From Acidimicrobiaceae bacterium (GTDB lineage: Bacteria > Actinomycetota > Acidimicrobiia > Acidimicrobiales > Ilumatobacteraceae), in contig DMQJ01000044.1 in NCBI GenBank assembly GCA_003455715.1, forward strand, positions 4,111-18,961: 14,851 nt of DNA, written 5' to 3'. Each line of letters starts with the position of its first letter. The stretch's first letter is position 1. Both the position numbers and the translations under genes were made by a program. Below are positions 6,099 to 14,175 of this stretch, in pieces. Below the pieces are notes generated by a model. That model saw nothing but the letters and a program-made list of their open reading frames with translations. It was not told the origin of the DNA and made no database searches.

Positions 6099-7358
6099 AT
6101 GCCCACACCGAACACCAACGGCTCGACCCGCACCATCGTGAGGAACGGCACCGTGCTCGACACCACCACGATGACGTACACCGAGCCCCAGGTCGTCGTC
6201 ATCGAGAACGGCGTCATCGTCGACCTTGCCGACGCGTACACCGGCGACGCCGACGTCGAGATCGATGCGGCCGGCCAGTACGTGCTTCCGGGCCTCATCG
6301 ACGGGCACGTCCACTTCCGCCTGGCAACGCTCGACTTCCGCTCGCTTCTGCAGTGGTCGGAGGTGCAGTTCGGCATCAACATGGCCCGCCTCGCGGCCGA
6401 CACGGTGGAGCGCGGCTTCACAACCGTGCGCGACCTAGGCGGCGACGTCAACGGTCTGATGCGCTCCATTGCAGACGGGCACGCCCGGGGTCCCCGGATC
6501 GTGCGTGCCGGGCTGATGCTCACCCAGACTGGCGGCCACGGTGATGTCCGCTCGGGCGAGATCGAACTGGCGAGCTGTGGGTGCGTGCTCAGCTCCAGCG
6601 TGATGTCGATCGTCGCTGATGGAGTCGACGCCGTTCGCAAGGCTGCCCGACACCTCCTCCGCGACGGCAGCGACTTCATCAAGATCCACGTCTCGGGCGG
6701 TGTTGCGTCGCCTGCCGACCCGCTCGAAAGCGTGCAGTACACGACCGAGGAGATCCGCACGGTCGTCACCGAGGCGCAGCATCGCGGCACGTACGTCTCC
6801 GCTCACGCCTACACCTCCGAGGCAATCGCAATGGCCGTCGACGCGGGCGTGCACTGCATCGAACACGGCAACCTCATGGACGACGCGACTGCCTCGCTGA
6901 TCGCCCACGCCGGAGCGGTCGTCGTCCCCACGCTCGTCACCTACCAGGCCATGCACGACATCGGTCGCCAACACGGTCTGCCCGCGGCGAACCTCAGGAA
7001 GAACACCGTCGTGCTCGACTCCGGGTTGGAGTCACTCGAACGAGCCCACCGCGCCGGTGTCACACTCGGGTTCGGCACCGACCTGATCGGCGAAGCGCAG
7101 CCACGCCAGAACGAAGAGCTCACGATCCGCGCACGCGTACAGCCCGCGGTCGACGTGCTGCGCTCGATGTGGGTCGTCAACGCCCAACTCTGTCGGCTCG
7201 AGGGCAAGATCGGCGTCGTCTGCCCCGGCGCCTTCGGCGACATCGTGATCTCCAACGTCGATCCGCTCGCCGACATCACTGCGTTCGCAGACCACCGCAC
7301 GGCGCTCACCCACGTGATCCAGAACGGCCGGGTCGTCGTCGATCGGAGTGGGTGCTGA
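6099..7358 (+). CDS. Amidohydrolase family protein (M38, Xaa-Pro dipeptidase-like)
   Basis: 419 residues, full length for the PF01979 amidohydrolases of the imidazolonepropionase / Xaa-Pro dipeptidase-like group. The binuclear metal site is complete: H70 and H72 (DGHVHF), K195 (FIKIH, the lysine that becomes carboxylated), H236 (SAHAY), H256 (CIEHGN) and D328 (FGTD). TGGHGD at about 145-149 and SGGVASPADP at 199-208 are typical of this subgroup. An N-terminal beta-sandwich (about 10-65) and its C-terminal return (about 375-419) bracket the barrel. It should hydrolyse an amide bond, possibly in a proline- or other aminoacyl-dipeptide; the exact substrate is not readable. The start is one base after the isomerase stop, so it depends on coupled translation; upstream sequence has only a weak ribosome site. 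Last gene of the TetR operon. Confidence 0.92.
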   Translation: MPTPNTNGSTRTIVRNGTVLDTTTMTYTEPQVVVIENGVIVDLADAYTGDADVEIDAAGQYVLPGLIDGHVHFRLATLDFRSLLQWSEVQFGINMARLAADTVERGFTTVRDLGGDVNGLMRSIADGHARGPRIVRAGLMLTQTGGHGDVRSGEIELASCGCVLSSSVMSIVADGVDAVRKAARHLLRDGSDFIKIHVSGGVASPADPLESVQYTTEEIRTVVTEAQHRGTYVSAHAYTSEAIAMAVDAGVHCIEHGNLMDDATASLIAHAGAVVVPTLVTYQAMHDIGRQHGLPAANLRKNTVVLDSGLESLERAHRAGVTLGFGTDLIGEAQPRQNEELTIRARVQPAVDVLRSMWVVNAQLCRLEGKIGVVCPGAFGDIVISNVDPLADITAFADHRTALTHVIQNGRVVVDRSGC

Positions 7359-7420
7359 TCATCGCGGCCCCGTCGCCGACGGACAACCTCGGACCGGGTG
7401 GCGGCCATGCCAGCGTGCCG

Positions 7421-7528
7421 GTGTCCCCGAACAGAGAGATCGCAACAGAGGTCTTCATCTCCGCGCGCACCGTGGAGTCGAACTTCAGCCGCGCCTGCCG
7501 CAAGCTCGGTGTGAACTCACGCTGTAGC
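7421..7528 (+). pseudogene. Fragment of a LuxR-family helix-turn-helix domain
   Basis: One frame between two convergent genes encodes about 34 residues that match the LuxR/GerE DNA-binding domain: SPNREIATEVFISARTVES followed by NFSRACRKLGVNSR. The recognition-helix signature (ISARTVES) and the closing KLGVNSR are intact. The sequences before and after do not continue the family, and no start codon or receiver/AAA domain is attached. I read it as a remnant of a deleted LuxR regulator; it could be translated only as part of a meaningless longer frame. Confidence 0.7.
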
Positions 7529-7563
7529 GCCAGCACCGGCTGGCGGTGGACTTCGGTCAGCAC

Positions 7564-8442
7564 TCAGGCGTCGGGAATCTCGCGACCGAAGGCCGCGAGC
7601 GTGATCTTCTCCGGCGCAGGGCCGCCACGGATGCCGGTCTCCAGCGCGTCGATCGCGGCCAGTTGCTGCGGGTCGAGTTCGAAGTCGAACACGTCGAAGT
7701 TCTCGGCGATGCGTGGCGGCTTGACCGACTTCGGGATGACCGAGCGGCCCTGCTGGAGGTGCCAGCGCAGCATGACCTGCGCCGGTGACTTCCCGTGGGT
7801 GCGGGCGATCTCGCCGATCGTCGTATCGGCAAGCGCGCTGCTGTGCTTGCCCTCTCGATAGAAGGTGATACCACCGATCGGCGACCAGGCTTGCGTCACG
7901 ATGCCAGCAGCCCTGTTGACGGTCTCGACGGCACGCTGTTGGAAGTAGGGGTGAACTTCGATCTGGTTGACGGCTGGGACGACAGTGGCTTCCGTGAGCA
8001 GCCGGTCGAGGTGGTCGACCATGAAGTTGCTCACGCCGATGGCCCGCACCTTGCCGTCGGCGAGCAACGTCTCCAGCGCGCGGTACGCCGCGAGAGTGCG
8101 GTCGAACTCGCTCGGGAGAGCCTGGTGCAGGATCAACAGATCGATCTGGTCGACGCCGAGCTTGCGGGCGATCTTGTCGAAACCGCGCAGCGTCTCGTCG
8201 TAGCCGTAGTCGCTGATCCACACCTTGGTCTCGATGAACATCTCGTCGCGGCGGAGGCCGGACTGCCGGACCGCGTCACCGACGCCGCGTTCGTTGGCGT
8301 AGGCGGCCGCCGTGTCGATGTGGCGGTAGCCCACGCGCAGCGCCTCGGCGACCGCGGCTGCAGTCTCGTCGGGCGGTGTCTGGAAGACGCCGAAGCCGAG
8401 CGCCGGCATGTCGACGCCGTTGTTGAGGGTGATGTACTGCAC
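7564..8442 (-). CDS. Aldo/keto reductase (AKR5-like / 2,5-diketo-D-gluconate reductase type)
   Basis: 292 residues, a full (beta/alpha)8 NAD(P)H-dependent reductase. The catalytic tetrad is visible: D43 (HIDTA), Y48 (AAAYANE), K73 (ETKVW) and H106 (ILHQALP). The C-terminal IPKSVKPPRIAENFDVFDF is the NADPH-binding signature of the AKR family proper. It opens with the strand LNNGVDMPALGFGVF. A GTG start at 8442 is chosen: the homologous N-terminus begins there, AGGA lies 6 bases upstream, and it is only 23 bases after the stop of the preceding reductase gene. It is the second gene of a two-gene minus-strand operon and converges on the amidohydrolase. It should reduce an aldehyde or ketone; the physiological substrate is unknown. 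Confidence 0.9.
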   Translation of the reverse strand: MQYITLNNGVDMPALGFGVFQTPPDETAAAVAEALRVGYRHIDTAAAYANERGVGDAVRQSGLRRDEMFIETKVWISDYGYDETLRGFDKIARKLGVDQIDLLILHQALPSEFDRTLAAYRALETLLADGKVRAIGVSNFMVDHLDRLLTEATVVPAVNQIEVHPYFQQRAVETVNRAAGIVTQAWSPIGGITFYREGKHSSALADTTIGEIARTHGKSPAQVMLRWHLQQGRSVIPKSVKPPRIAENFDVFDFELDPQQLAAIDALETGIRGGPAPEKITLAAFGREIPDA

Positions 8443-8465
8443 GGGAGGTCCTTCAGAGGTGTTGG

Positions 8466-9560
<1,095 letters not shown>

Positions 9561-9591
9561 CTAGGGCCTCCCTCCCGTCGCCACGGCGTCG

Positions 9592-9597
9592 TAGCGT
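9592..9597 (+). promoter_or_regulatory. -10 box of a leaderless XRE regulator transcript
   Basis: TAGCGT matches TANNNT and ends 7 bases before the ATG at 9605, the spacing found for leaderless mRNAs in actinobacteria. There is no Shine-Dalgarno sequence before this ATG. No convincing -35 element lies 17 bases upstream. Confidence 0.5.
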
Positions 9598-9604
9598 GAA
9601 ACCG

Positions 9605-10474
9605 ATGGACAACAAGGACGGCATCCGCGAGTTCCTCGCGTCGCGCCGCGCCAGGGTGACGCCCCAGCAGGCCGGCCTGCCGGTGTACGGCTCCAACCGT
9701 CGGGTCAGCGGGCTGCGCCGCGAAGAAGTTGCGATGCTCGCCGGGATCAGCGTCGAGTACTACACCCGGCTCGAGCGAGGCAACACCCAGGGCGTGTCCG
9801 ACGACGTGCTCGACGGCATCACCCGCGCGTTGCAACTCGACGAAGCCGAGCGCGCTCACCTGTTCGACCTCGTTCGCAACTCCGGCCCGGCCGGCGCCTC
9901 CCGCCGACGGCCGACCCAGGAACGCGTCCGTCCCGCCATCCAGCAGGTCCTCGATTCGATCGCCGCGCCCGCCTACCTGCGCAACGAACGACTCGACATC
10001 CTCGCCGCCAACGCACTCGGCGAAGCGCTCTACTCACCGGCGTACGAGTTCGACGCCCGCCCCGTCAACGTGGCCAGATTCCTGTACCTGAGCCCGAAGG
10101 CCCCCGACTTCTTCGTCGACTGGGACACCATCGTCAACGACGCCGTCGCCATCCTCCGCTCCGCGGCCGGGCGCGACCCGTACGACAGGCGCCTCACCGA
10201 CCTCATCGGCGAGCTCTCGACCCGCAGCGAGGAGTTCCGCGTGCGTTGGGCGGCCCAGAACGTCAAGTTCCACCGCTCCGGCACCAAGCGCTTCCGCCAT
10301 CCGCTCGTCGGCGACCTGACGCTGAACTTCGAAGCGCTCGAGCTGGCCGCCGACCCTGGCCAGCGCATCAACGTCTACACAGCTGAGCCAGGTTCGCCGT
10401 CCGCCGAGGCGCTCGACCTGCTCGCCTCGTGGATCGCTACGCCGCGCCAAGCAGCGACAGGGGCCGAGGCATGA
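9605..10474 (+). CDS. XRE-family regulator with MmyB-like ligand-binding domain
   Basis: 289 residues. The N-terminal helix-turn-helix (about 8-62) has the MmyB-group signature: LASRRARVTP, SGLRREEVAMLAGISVEYYTRLERG. Residues about 105-270 form the MmyB-like PAS-type domain thought to bind a hydrophobic small ligand: YLRNERLDILAANALGEALY, then DWDTIVNDAVAILRSAAGRDPYD, VRWAAQNVKFHRSGTKRFRHPLVGDLTLNFEAL, all family landmarks. These regulators commonly sit beside oxidoreductases such as SDRs and aldo/keto reductases; here it is divergent from two reductases and overlaps an SDR gene by four bases (ATGA), so it likely controls both units. Upstream in-frame sequence to 9380 is antisense to the reductase and was excluded from the gene. 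Confidence 0.93.
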   Translation: MDNKDGIREFLASRRARVTPQQAGLPVYGSNRRVSGLRREEVAMLAGISVEYYTRLERGNTQGVSDDVLDGITRALQLDEAERAHLFDLVRNSGPAGASRRRPTQERVRPAIQQVLDSIAAPAYLRNERLDILAANALGEALYSPAYEFDARPVNVARFLYLSPKAPDFFVDWDTIVNDAVAILRSAAGRDPYDRRLTDLIGELSTRSEEFRVRWAAQNVKFHRSGTKRFRHPLVGDLTLNFEALELAADPGQRINVYTAEPGSPSAEALDLLASWIATPRQAATGAEA

Positions 10475-11277
10475 GCAGTCGGACGGACGGATACGGGCTC
10501 GACGGCCGAGTGTGCGTCGTGACCGGTGGGGGCAGTGGCATCGGGCAAGGTATCGCCGTCGCGCTCGCCGCCGAGGGCGCCAGGGTCGCCGTGCTCGACA
10601 GGAACGAGGCCGGAGCCAACGAGACGTTGGCGATGCTCGACGGCGGCTCCGGCATCGCACTCGCCTGTGACGTCACCGACCGCTCGAGCATCGAAGCTGC
10701 TGCGAACGCGATCACCGCGAGGCTCGGGGAGGTCGACGTTCTCGTGAACAACGCCGGCGTCATCCGCGCCGGTGCACTCGCCGACCTGCCGATCGAGGAC
10801 TGGAACCTTGTCATCGCCGTCAACCTGACCGCCTGCCTGGTCTGCTCGCAGGTGTTCGGAGCGCCGATGCGTGAGCGGGGCGAGGGTGCACTGGTGCACA
10901 TCTCGTCGATCTCGGCCGACTACGTCACGCCGTTCACGGGCGCGTACGACGTCAGCAAGGCCGGCGTGTCGATGCTGTCGCGTCAGCTCGCCGTGGAATG
11001 GGGACCGAAGGGCGTGCGCAGCAACGCCGTGCTCCCCGGGTTGATCTACACGCCGATGGTCAAAGCGATGTATGACACTCCCGGCGTCTCCGAACGCCGC
11101 GCAGCCGCGGTGCCGCTGCGGCGAGTGGGTCAGCCTGCCGACGTCGCCGAGGCCGTGCTGTTCCTGGCAAGCCCGCGTTCGAGCTACGTGAACGGCGCCG
11201 AGATCCTCGTCGACGGCGGGTTCACCAACAACGTGATGAGCCTGATCCCGCGGCCCGCGCCATCCGGCCCTCGGTGA
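10471..11277 (+). CDS. SDR family NAD(P)-dependent oxidoreductase
   Basis: 268 residues, a classical short-chain dehydrogenase. The cofactor motif TGGGSGIG is at 19-25, D43 ends the second strand (VLDRN) and favours NAD(H), CDVTD at 67-70 contacts the adenine, and NNAG is at 93-96. The catalytic residues are S146 (ISSIS), Y159 and K163 (YDVSK). The closing SYVNGAEILVDGGF is typical of the 3-ketoacyl reductase/glucose dehydrogenase-like group. It probably interconverts a secondary alcohol and ketone. The ATG overlaps the XRE regulator stop in ATGA, so the two are translationally coupled. The gene converges on the Cys-motif gene pair with a gap of about 20 bases. The substrate is unknown. Confidence 0.92.
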   Translation: MSSRTDGYGLDGRVCVVTGGGSGIGQGIAVALAAEGARVAVLDRNEAGANETLAMLDGGSGIALACDVTDRSSIEAAANAITARLGEVDVLVNNAGVIRAGALADLPIEDWNLVIAVNLTACLVCSQVFGAPMRERGEGALVHISSISADYVTPFTGAYDVSKAGVSMLSRQLAVEWGPKGVRSNAVLPGLIYTPMVKAMYDTPGVSERRAAAVPLRRVGQPADVAEAVLFLASPRSSYVNGAEILVDGGFTNNVMSLIPRPAPSGPR

Positions 11278-11296
11278 CGCGATGCAGCCCTGGCGG

Positions 11297-11830
11297 TCAG
11301 GCCGGCACAGGCCGGAACTGGCACAGCTTCAGACCGCGCAGCCTGGTCGCCAGGTCGACGTCGAGGAACGTCCTCCATGCCTGCCCCGTCGGTCGACTCG
11401 CCGTGCCCCCGTACTCCAGATCGCTGCGTGCGAAACCCTTGAATTCGTCTACATCGATCTCGCTGTCGAGCCTGGGCCGTCCGAACGTCGGCTGCCGCCC
11501 ACACTCCGGGCAGACGATGCCTTCGTGCGTCACACTGCTGCGATCGATCGGCAGGACTCGCTCCGCGATCAGGGCGTGGTAGCCAGGGTCGGCCGGCAGC
11601 GGCACGAGTCGAGCGCCGAGCCCGGCGACATCGCCGACCGCGTGCACGAACTGCTGCGATACCAACGTCAGCCCGCTCGCTGCCGTCACCGAGTGATGAC
11701 GATTCCGCACGCGATACGTCGGCGAGATCCACGCCGAGTCGGTGAGGCACAGGCAGACGGGGCAGAGCGGCGCACCCTCCAGGTAGCCGTCCGGCTCCTC
11801 GCCGCGGGCCACAAGTTCCACGAGACTCAT
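11297..11830 (-). CDS. Cys-motif protein of unknown function (downstream paralogue, possibly double-CXXCG-like)
   Basis: 177 residues. Two metal-ligand-like motifs lie about 80 residues apart: C23-P-V-C26-L-C28 in GAPLCPVCLCLTDSAW, and C107-P-E-C110-GR. Between them are a conserved VPLPAD and a GYH; after them comes FKGFARSDLEYGG and the end LCQFRPVPA. It is a close paralogue of the gene directly upstream (12407-11841), from which only 10 bases separate it. The layout (CPxC near the start, CPxCGR past the middle, then an F-R-x-D/N-x-x-x-x stretch and a final amphipathic segment) recalls the double-CXXCG proteins of myxobacteria (Gmx_para_CXXCG, including SitI6-type immunity proteins); that is recall, not a search. 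No signal peptide. The ribosome site is weak (GGTGATGG), suggesting coupling to the upstream gene. Confidence 0.72.
   Translation of the reverse strand: MSLVELVARGEEPDGYLEGAPLCPVCLCLTDSAWISPTYRVRNRHHSVTAASGLTLVSQQFVHAVGDVAGLGARLVPLPADPGYHALIAERVLPIDRSSVTHEGIVCPECGRQPTFGRPRLDSEIDVDEFKGFARSDLEYGGTASRPTGQAWRTFLDVDLATRLRGLKLCQFRPVPA
11721..11800. repeat. Copy 1 of an 80-base near-identical repeat
   Basis: Identical at 74 of 80 positions to 12265-12344 in direct orientation, 544 bases apart. It encodes the segment around the first cysteine motif of the Cys-motif protein. Identity falls off quickly outside this block. Confidence 0.85.
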
Positions 11831-11840
11831 CGGGTCGCCA

Positions 11841-12407
11841 TCACCGTTGAAGCGGCCGGATCTGGCAGAGCCTCAGGTCGCGCAGCCGTCGACCGAGCTC
11901 GTCGTCGACCACGATGTACGACCTCTGAGCCGACCGCCGACCGCGTGGAATGCCGCCGTACTCGACATCTGTCCGAAAGAACCCTCTCGGCGCACTGTCG
12001 ATCCCTACGAACGCCGCCGGGTCGCCGTAGGTCGACTGGCGGCCGCAAGTCGGGCACGGCTCACCCGCCAACTCCAACTCCCCGATGGTCCGGTCGACCT
12101 CGAGGACGTGGTCGACCAACAGCCTGTGGTAGCCGTCGTCGGCGGGCAACGGCACGAACCGGCAACCGGCCTCGCCGCCGACCACCTCCACGAACCGCTC
12201 GGACACCACGAGGGCTGCGCCTTCGGTGTACACGGAGTCGTGCCGGTTGACGACTCGATAGTCGGGCGAGATCCACGCCGAGTCGGTGAGGCATAGGCAC
12301 ATGGGGCACAGCGGCGCACCCTCCAGGTAGCCCTCCGGCTCTTCGGCGAGGGGCACGACGCGGGCCAGATTGACGCGATGGCCGCCATGAAGGCCGGGCG
12401 GCGTCAT
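11841..12407 (-). CDS. Cys-motif protein of unknown function (upstream paralogue, possibly double-CXXCG-like)
   Basis: 188 residues from the ATG at 12407. It carries C34-P-M-C37-L-C39 and C118-P-T-C121-GR, with VPLPAD and GYH between, then RGFFRTDVEYGG and the closing LCQIRPL. It aligns end to end with the gene downstream; the part EEPEGYLEGAPLCP onward to NRH is almost unchanged while the rest diverges to roughly half identical. The paired cysteine motifs suggest a zinc or other metal site formed between the two halves. A possible kinship with myxobacterial double-CXXCG / SitI6-type immunity proteins is recalled, not tested. AGGA lies about 10 bases before the ATG, a loose ribosome site; the frame upstream to 12614 has no homology to the paralogue and was excluded. 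Together with its paralogue it forms a two-gene unit, convergent with the SDR gene. Confidence 0.72.
   Translation of the reverse strand: MTPPGLHGGHRVNLARVVPLAEEPEGYLEGAPLCPMCLCLTDSAWISPDYRVVNRHDSVYTEGAALVVSERFVEVVGGEAGCRFVPLPADDGYHRLLVDHVLEVDRTIGELELAGEPCPTCGRQSTYGDPAAFVGIDSAPRGFFRTDVEYGGIPRGRRSAQRSYIVVDDELGRRLRDLRLCQIRPLQR
12265..12344. repeat. Copy 2 of an 80-base near-identical repeat
   Basis: Partner of 11721-11800 (74 of 80 bases identical, same orientation). It lies in the 5' part of the upstream Cys-motif gene. The two copies are part of a gene duplication rather than a mobile element: no terminal inverted repeats or target duplications are seen. Confidence 0.85.
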
Positions 12408-12510
12408 TCGGGCAATGTTCCTACGATTGCACGTTGCCGCATCTCCACACCCTTCGTCACGAGCGCCCGGACGGTACCACGGACAGCGAACGGCGGCCCC
12501 GACTCCATCC
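12408..12510 (-). promoter_or_regulatory. Intergenic region upstream of the Cys-motif gene pair
   Basis: About 100 bases lie between the monooxygenase stop and the first Cys-motif gene. They should hold either a promoter or a read-through leader. No convincing -35/-10 pair and no hairpin terminator was found, so the pair may be transcribed from the monooxygenase operon or from a weak promoter. Confidence 0.3.
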
Positions 12511-13578
12511 CTACACTGCGCGCAACCGCCGAGCGATGTGTTCGGCGTCCCGTCCGACGAAGCCGAGGAACGCAGAGCCCTTGGTGTGGAGTCCGGGGAG
12601 TCCGATGAAGGCAAGGTTCGACTTGGTCGTGCTGATTCCTCGGTCGTGTCGTGGCTGACCGTGTTCGTCGAGGACGTCCGGGATGTCGATCCAGGTGAAG
12701 TCGTTGCGGTAACCGGTGGCCCAGATCACGGTGTCGGGACGGTGAGTGGTCCCGTCGGCGGCGTGCAACCCGACGTGGTCGGCGTCGACGATGGGCGACG
12801 CCCGTCGCACCTGCCCGGTCTTGACAAGCTTGGGGAGCTGCGAACCGATCAGTGGCACTGCCCCGACGGCCGCTTCAGAGCTGCCCGCGTTCTCGCGTGT
12901 GCGGTCCATCACACCCCAGCGCTGGAACCACCAGAAAATGTCTCGCCCGAGCAGCCGCTGTGGAAACCGCTTGGGGAGTTCGCCGAAGCTGATCGTCACG
13001 TCGAACATGTCGTTGGCGGCGAGTTCCTCGGCGATCTGGCCGCCTGAGTTCCCCGCCCCCACGATGAGGACTCGACGCCCCACCACACAAGCAGGGTTTC
13101 GGTAGTCAGCCGCGTGCATCTGGGCGACATCGGAAGTCAGACCGGGCGCGAACGCCGGTCGCCACGGGACCTGGAGCGCCCCGGTGGCGACGACGACAGT
13201 GGACGCCTCAAACTGTCGTTCGCCGGATGTGAGCCCGAATGTCGACGACTCAGCGGACCATGTGAGCCGATCGACACGGCAGCCGCTACGGATGTCGATG
13301 CCGAAGCGTTCGGCATAGCCGGCGAGGTACGTCGCGACGTCGTCCTTCGACGGGTAGCTGTCCCGAGGCGCCGGAAAGGCAAGGTCGGGAAGCGAGTCGT
13401 ACTGCGCTGGGGTGAACAGTCGAAGCGAGTCGTACCGGTGACGCCAGGAGTCGCCGACCTTGACGGCCGCATCGAGCACGACGGGCTCGATGCCCCCGCG
13501 TTGCAGGCATCGAGCGACGGCCAGTCCCGCCTGCCCGCCGCCGATCACTGTGACGGCGGCGGTGACGGAGCCGGTCAT
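12511..13578 (-). CDS. Flavin-containing monooxygenase / CzcO-like NAD(P)-FAD oxidoreductase
   Basis: 355 residues. FAD binding is shown by VIGGGQAGLA at 11-20 with E/D at the end of the second strand (VVLDAA), then WRHRYDSLRLFTP at 45-57, a segment typical of CzcO/YczJ-like flavoproteins. ATGALQVPWRP (131-141) is the linker motif, VLIVGAGNSGGQIAEELA (170-186) the NADPH site, and WATGYRNDF the C-terminal ATG motif. It should use NADPH and oxygen to oxygenate a small molecule; the COG name linking such proteins to cation transport is historical and gives no substrate. The ATG at 13578 overlaps the stop of the methyltransferase in ATGA and has AGGGGTGG before it. An upstream in-frame ATG at 13641 lies inside the methyltransferase and is rejected. 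Confidence 0.9.
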   Translation of the reverse strand: MTGSVTAAVTVIGGGQAGLAVARCLQRGGIEPVVLDAAVKVGDSWRHRYDSLRLFTPAQYDSLPDLAFPAPRDSYPSKDDVATYLAGYAERFGIDIRSGCRVDRLTWSAESSTFGLTSGERQFEASTVVVATGALQVPWRPAFAPGLTSDVAQMHAADYRNPACVVGRRVLIVGAGNSGGQIAEELAANDMFDVTISFGELPKRFPQRLLGRDIFWWFQRWGVMDRTRENAGSSEAAVGAVPLIGSQLPKLVKTGQVRRASPIVDADHVGLHAADGTTHRPDTVIWATGYRNDFTWIDIPDVLDEHGQPRHDRGISTTKSNLAFIGLPGLHTKGSAFLGFVGRDAEHIARRLRAV

Positions 13579-14168
13579 CGTCCACCCCTGCGGGTGAGCT
13601 CCACGGCGACCGATCGACCAGCCTCCGCCTTCGCACGCCACGAACGCAGGCCCCCGAGTCCCGCCGCCGTCGCGAGTCCGTCGAGGTGCTCGAGCCAGCC
13701 GTCGACGCTTCGGCCGGTGCTTCGTTCGATCGCCCAGTCATGCGTGAGGGTCACGAGCCGGCCGCCAGGGCGGAGCACCCGGGCGACCTCGGCGAGCGAG
13801 TCGGCAAGCGGCTCCCACATCTGGATGCTGTTCACGGCGATCGCTCCGTCGACGTCACCGTCGGCGACGCCGAGACGGGCGGCAGTGGAACGGGCGACCA
13901 CCACCCGTCCATCATCGATCGCCGCACGCGTCCGCCTGATGGTCTCATCGACCATCACCCGAGACGGATCCACGGCGAACACCCACGCCACTCGGCGAGC
14001 CAACAGCTCGACGCCGACGCCAGCACCCACACCGATCGCGACGACCCGATCAGTCGGACGCGGATCGAGTACCTCGATCGCTTCACGCTCGGCGTCCAGG
14101 TTTCGCCGTGCCATCACACGGGCAGTCACGATTGCGGCCGGCCCGTCGAACATCGCTGATGTCTTCAT
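13575..14168 (-). CDS. Class I SAM-dependent methyltransferase (UbiE-like)
   Basis: 197 residues from the ATG at 14168. It opens with KTSAMFDGPAAIVTARVMARRN, a helix-rich cap common in small UbiE-type enzymes. Motif I is VVAIGVGAGVG at 42-52 (a variant of the usual ExGxGxG with glycine after isoleucine), the acidic residue after the second strand is D67 (VFAVDPS), DGAIAVNSIQMW matches motif III/IV, and VLRPGGRL at 131-138 is the classic post-motif. It transfers a methyl group from SAM to an unknown acceptor. It contains no cysteine, which argues against an ArsM-type arsenite methyltransferase. Earlier in-frame ATGs at 14174 and 14237 exist; the latter runs through the operator into the MerR gene and is unlikely. 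Divergent from MerR, translationally coupled to the monooxygenase. Confidence 0.88.
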   Translation of the reverse strand: MKTSAMFDGPAAIVTARVMARRNLDAEREAIEVLDPRPTDRVVAIGVGAGVGVELLARRVAWVFAVDPSRVMVDETIRRTRAAIDDGRVVVARSTAARLGVADGDVDGAIAVNSIQMWEPLADSLAEVARVLRPGGRLVTLTHDWAIERSTGRSVDGWLEHLDGLATAAGLGGLRSWRAKAEAGRSVAVELTRRGGR

Positions 14169-14175
14169 GAGCATC

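Noticed and set aside
11282..12250. Plus-strand open frame of 322 codons across the Cys-motif gene pair
   Set aside because: It crosses both paralogues antisense; conserved cysteine motifs and mutual alignment exist only on the minus strand.
11721..12344. The direct repeat as flanks of an insertion sequence or composite element
   Set aside because: The repeats lie inside coding sequence of aligned paralogues and no transposase or terminal inverted repeats are present.
13579..13641. Upstream start for the monooxygenase
   Set aside because: It would overlap the methyltransferase by more than 60 bases; the ATG at 13578 has a ribosome site and the ATGA overlap, and the flavin motif follows at normal distance.
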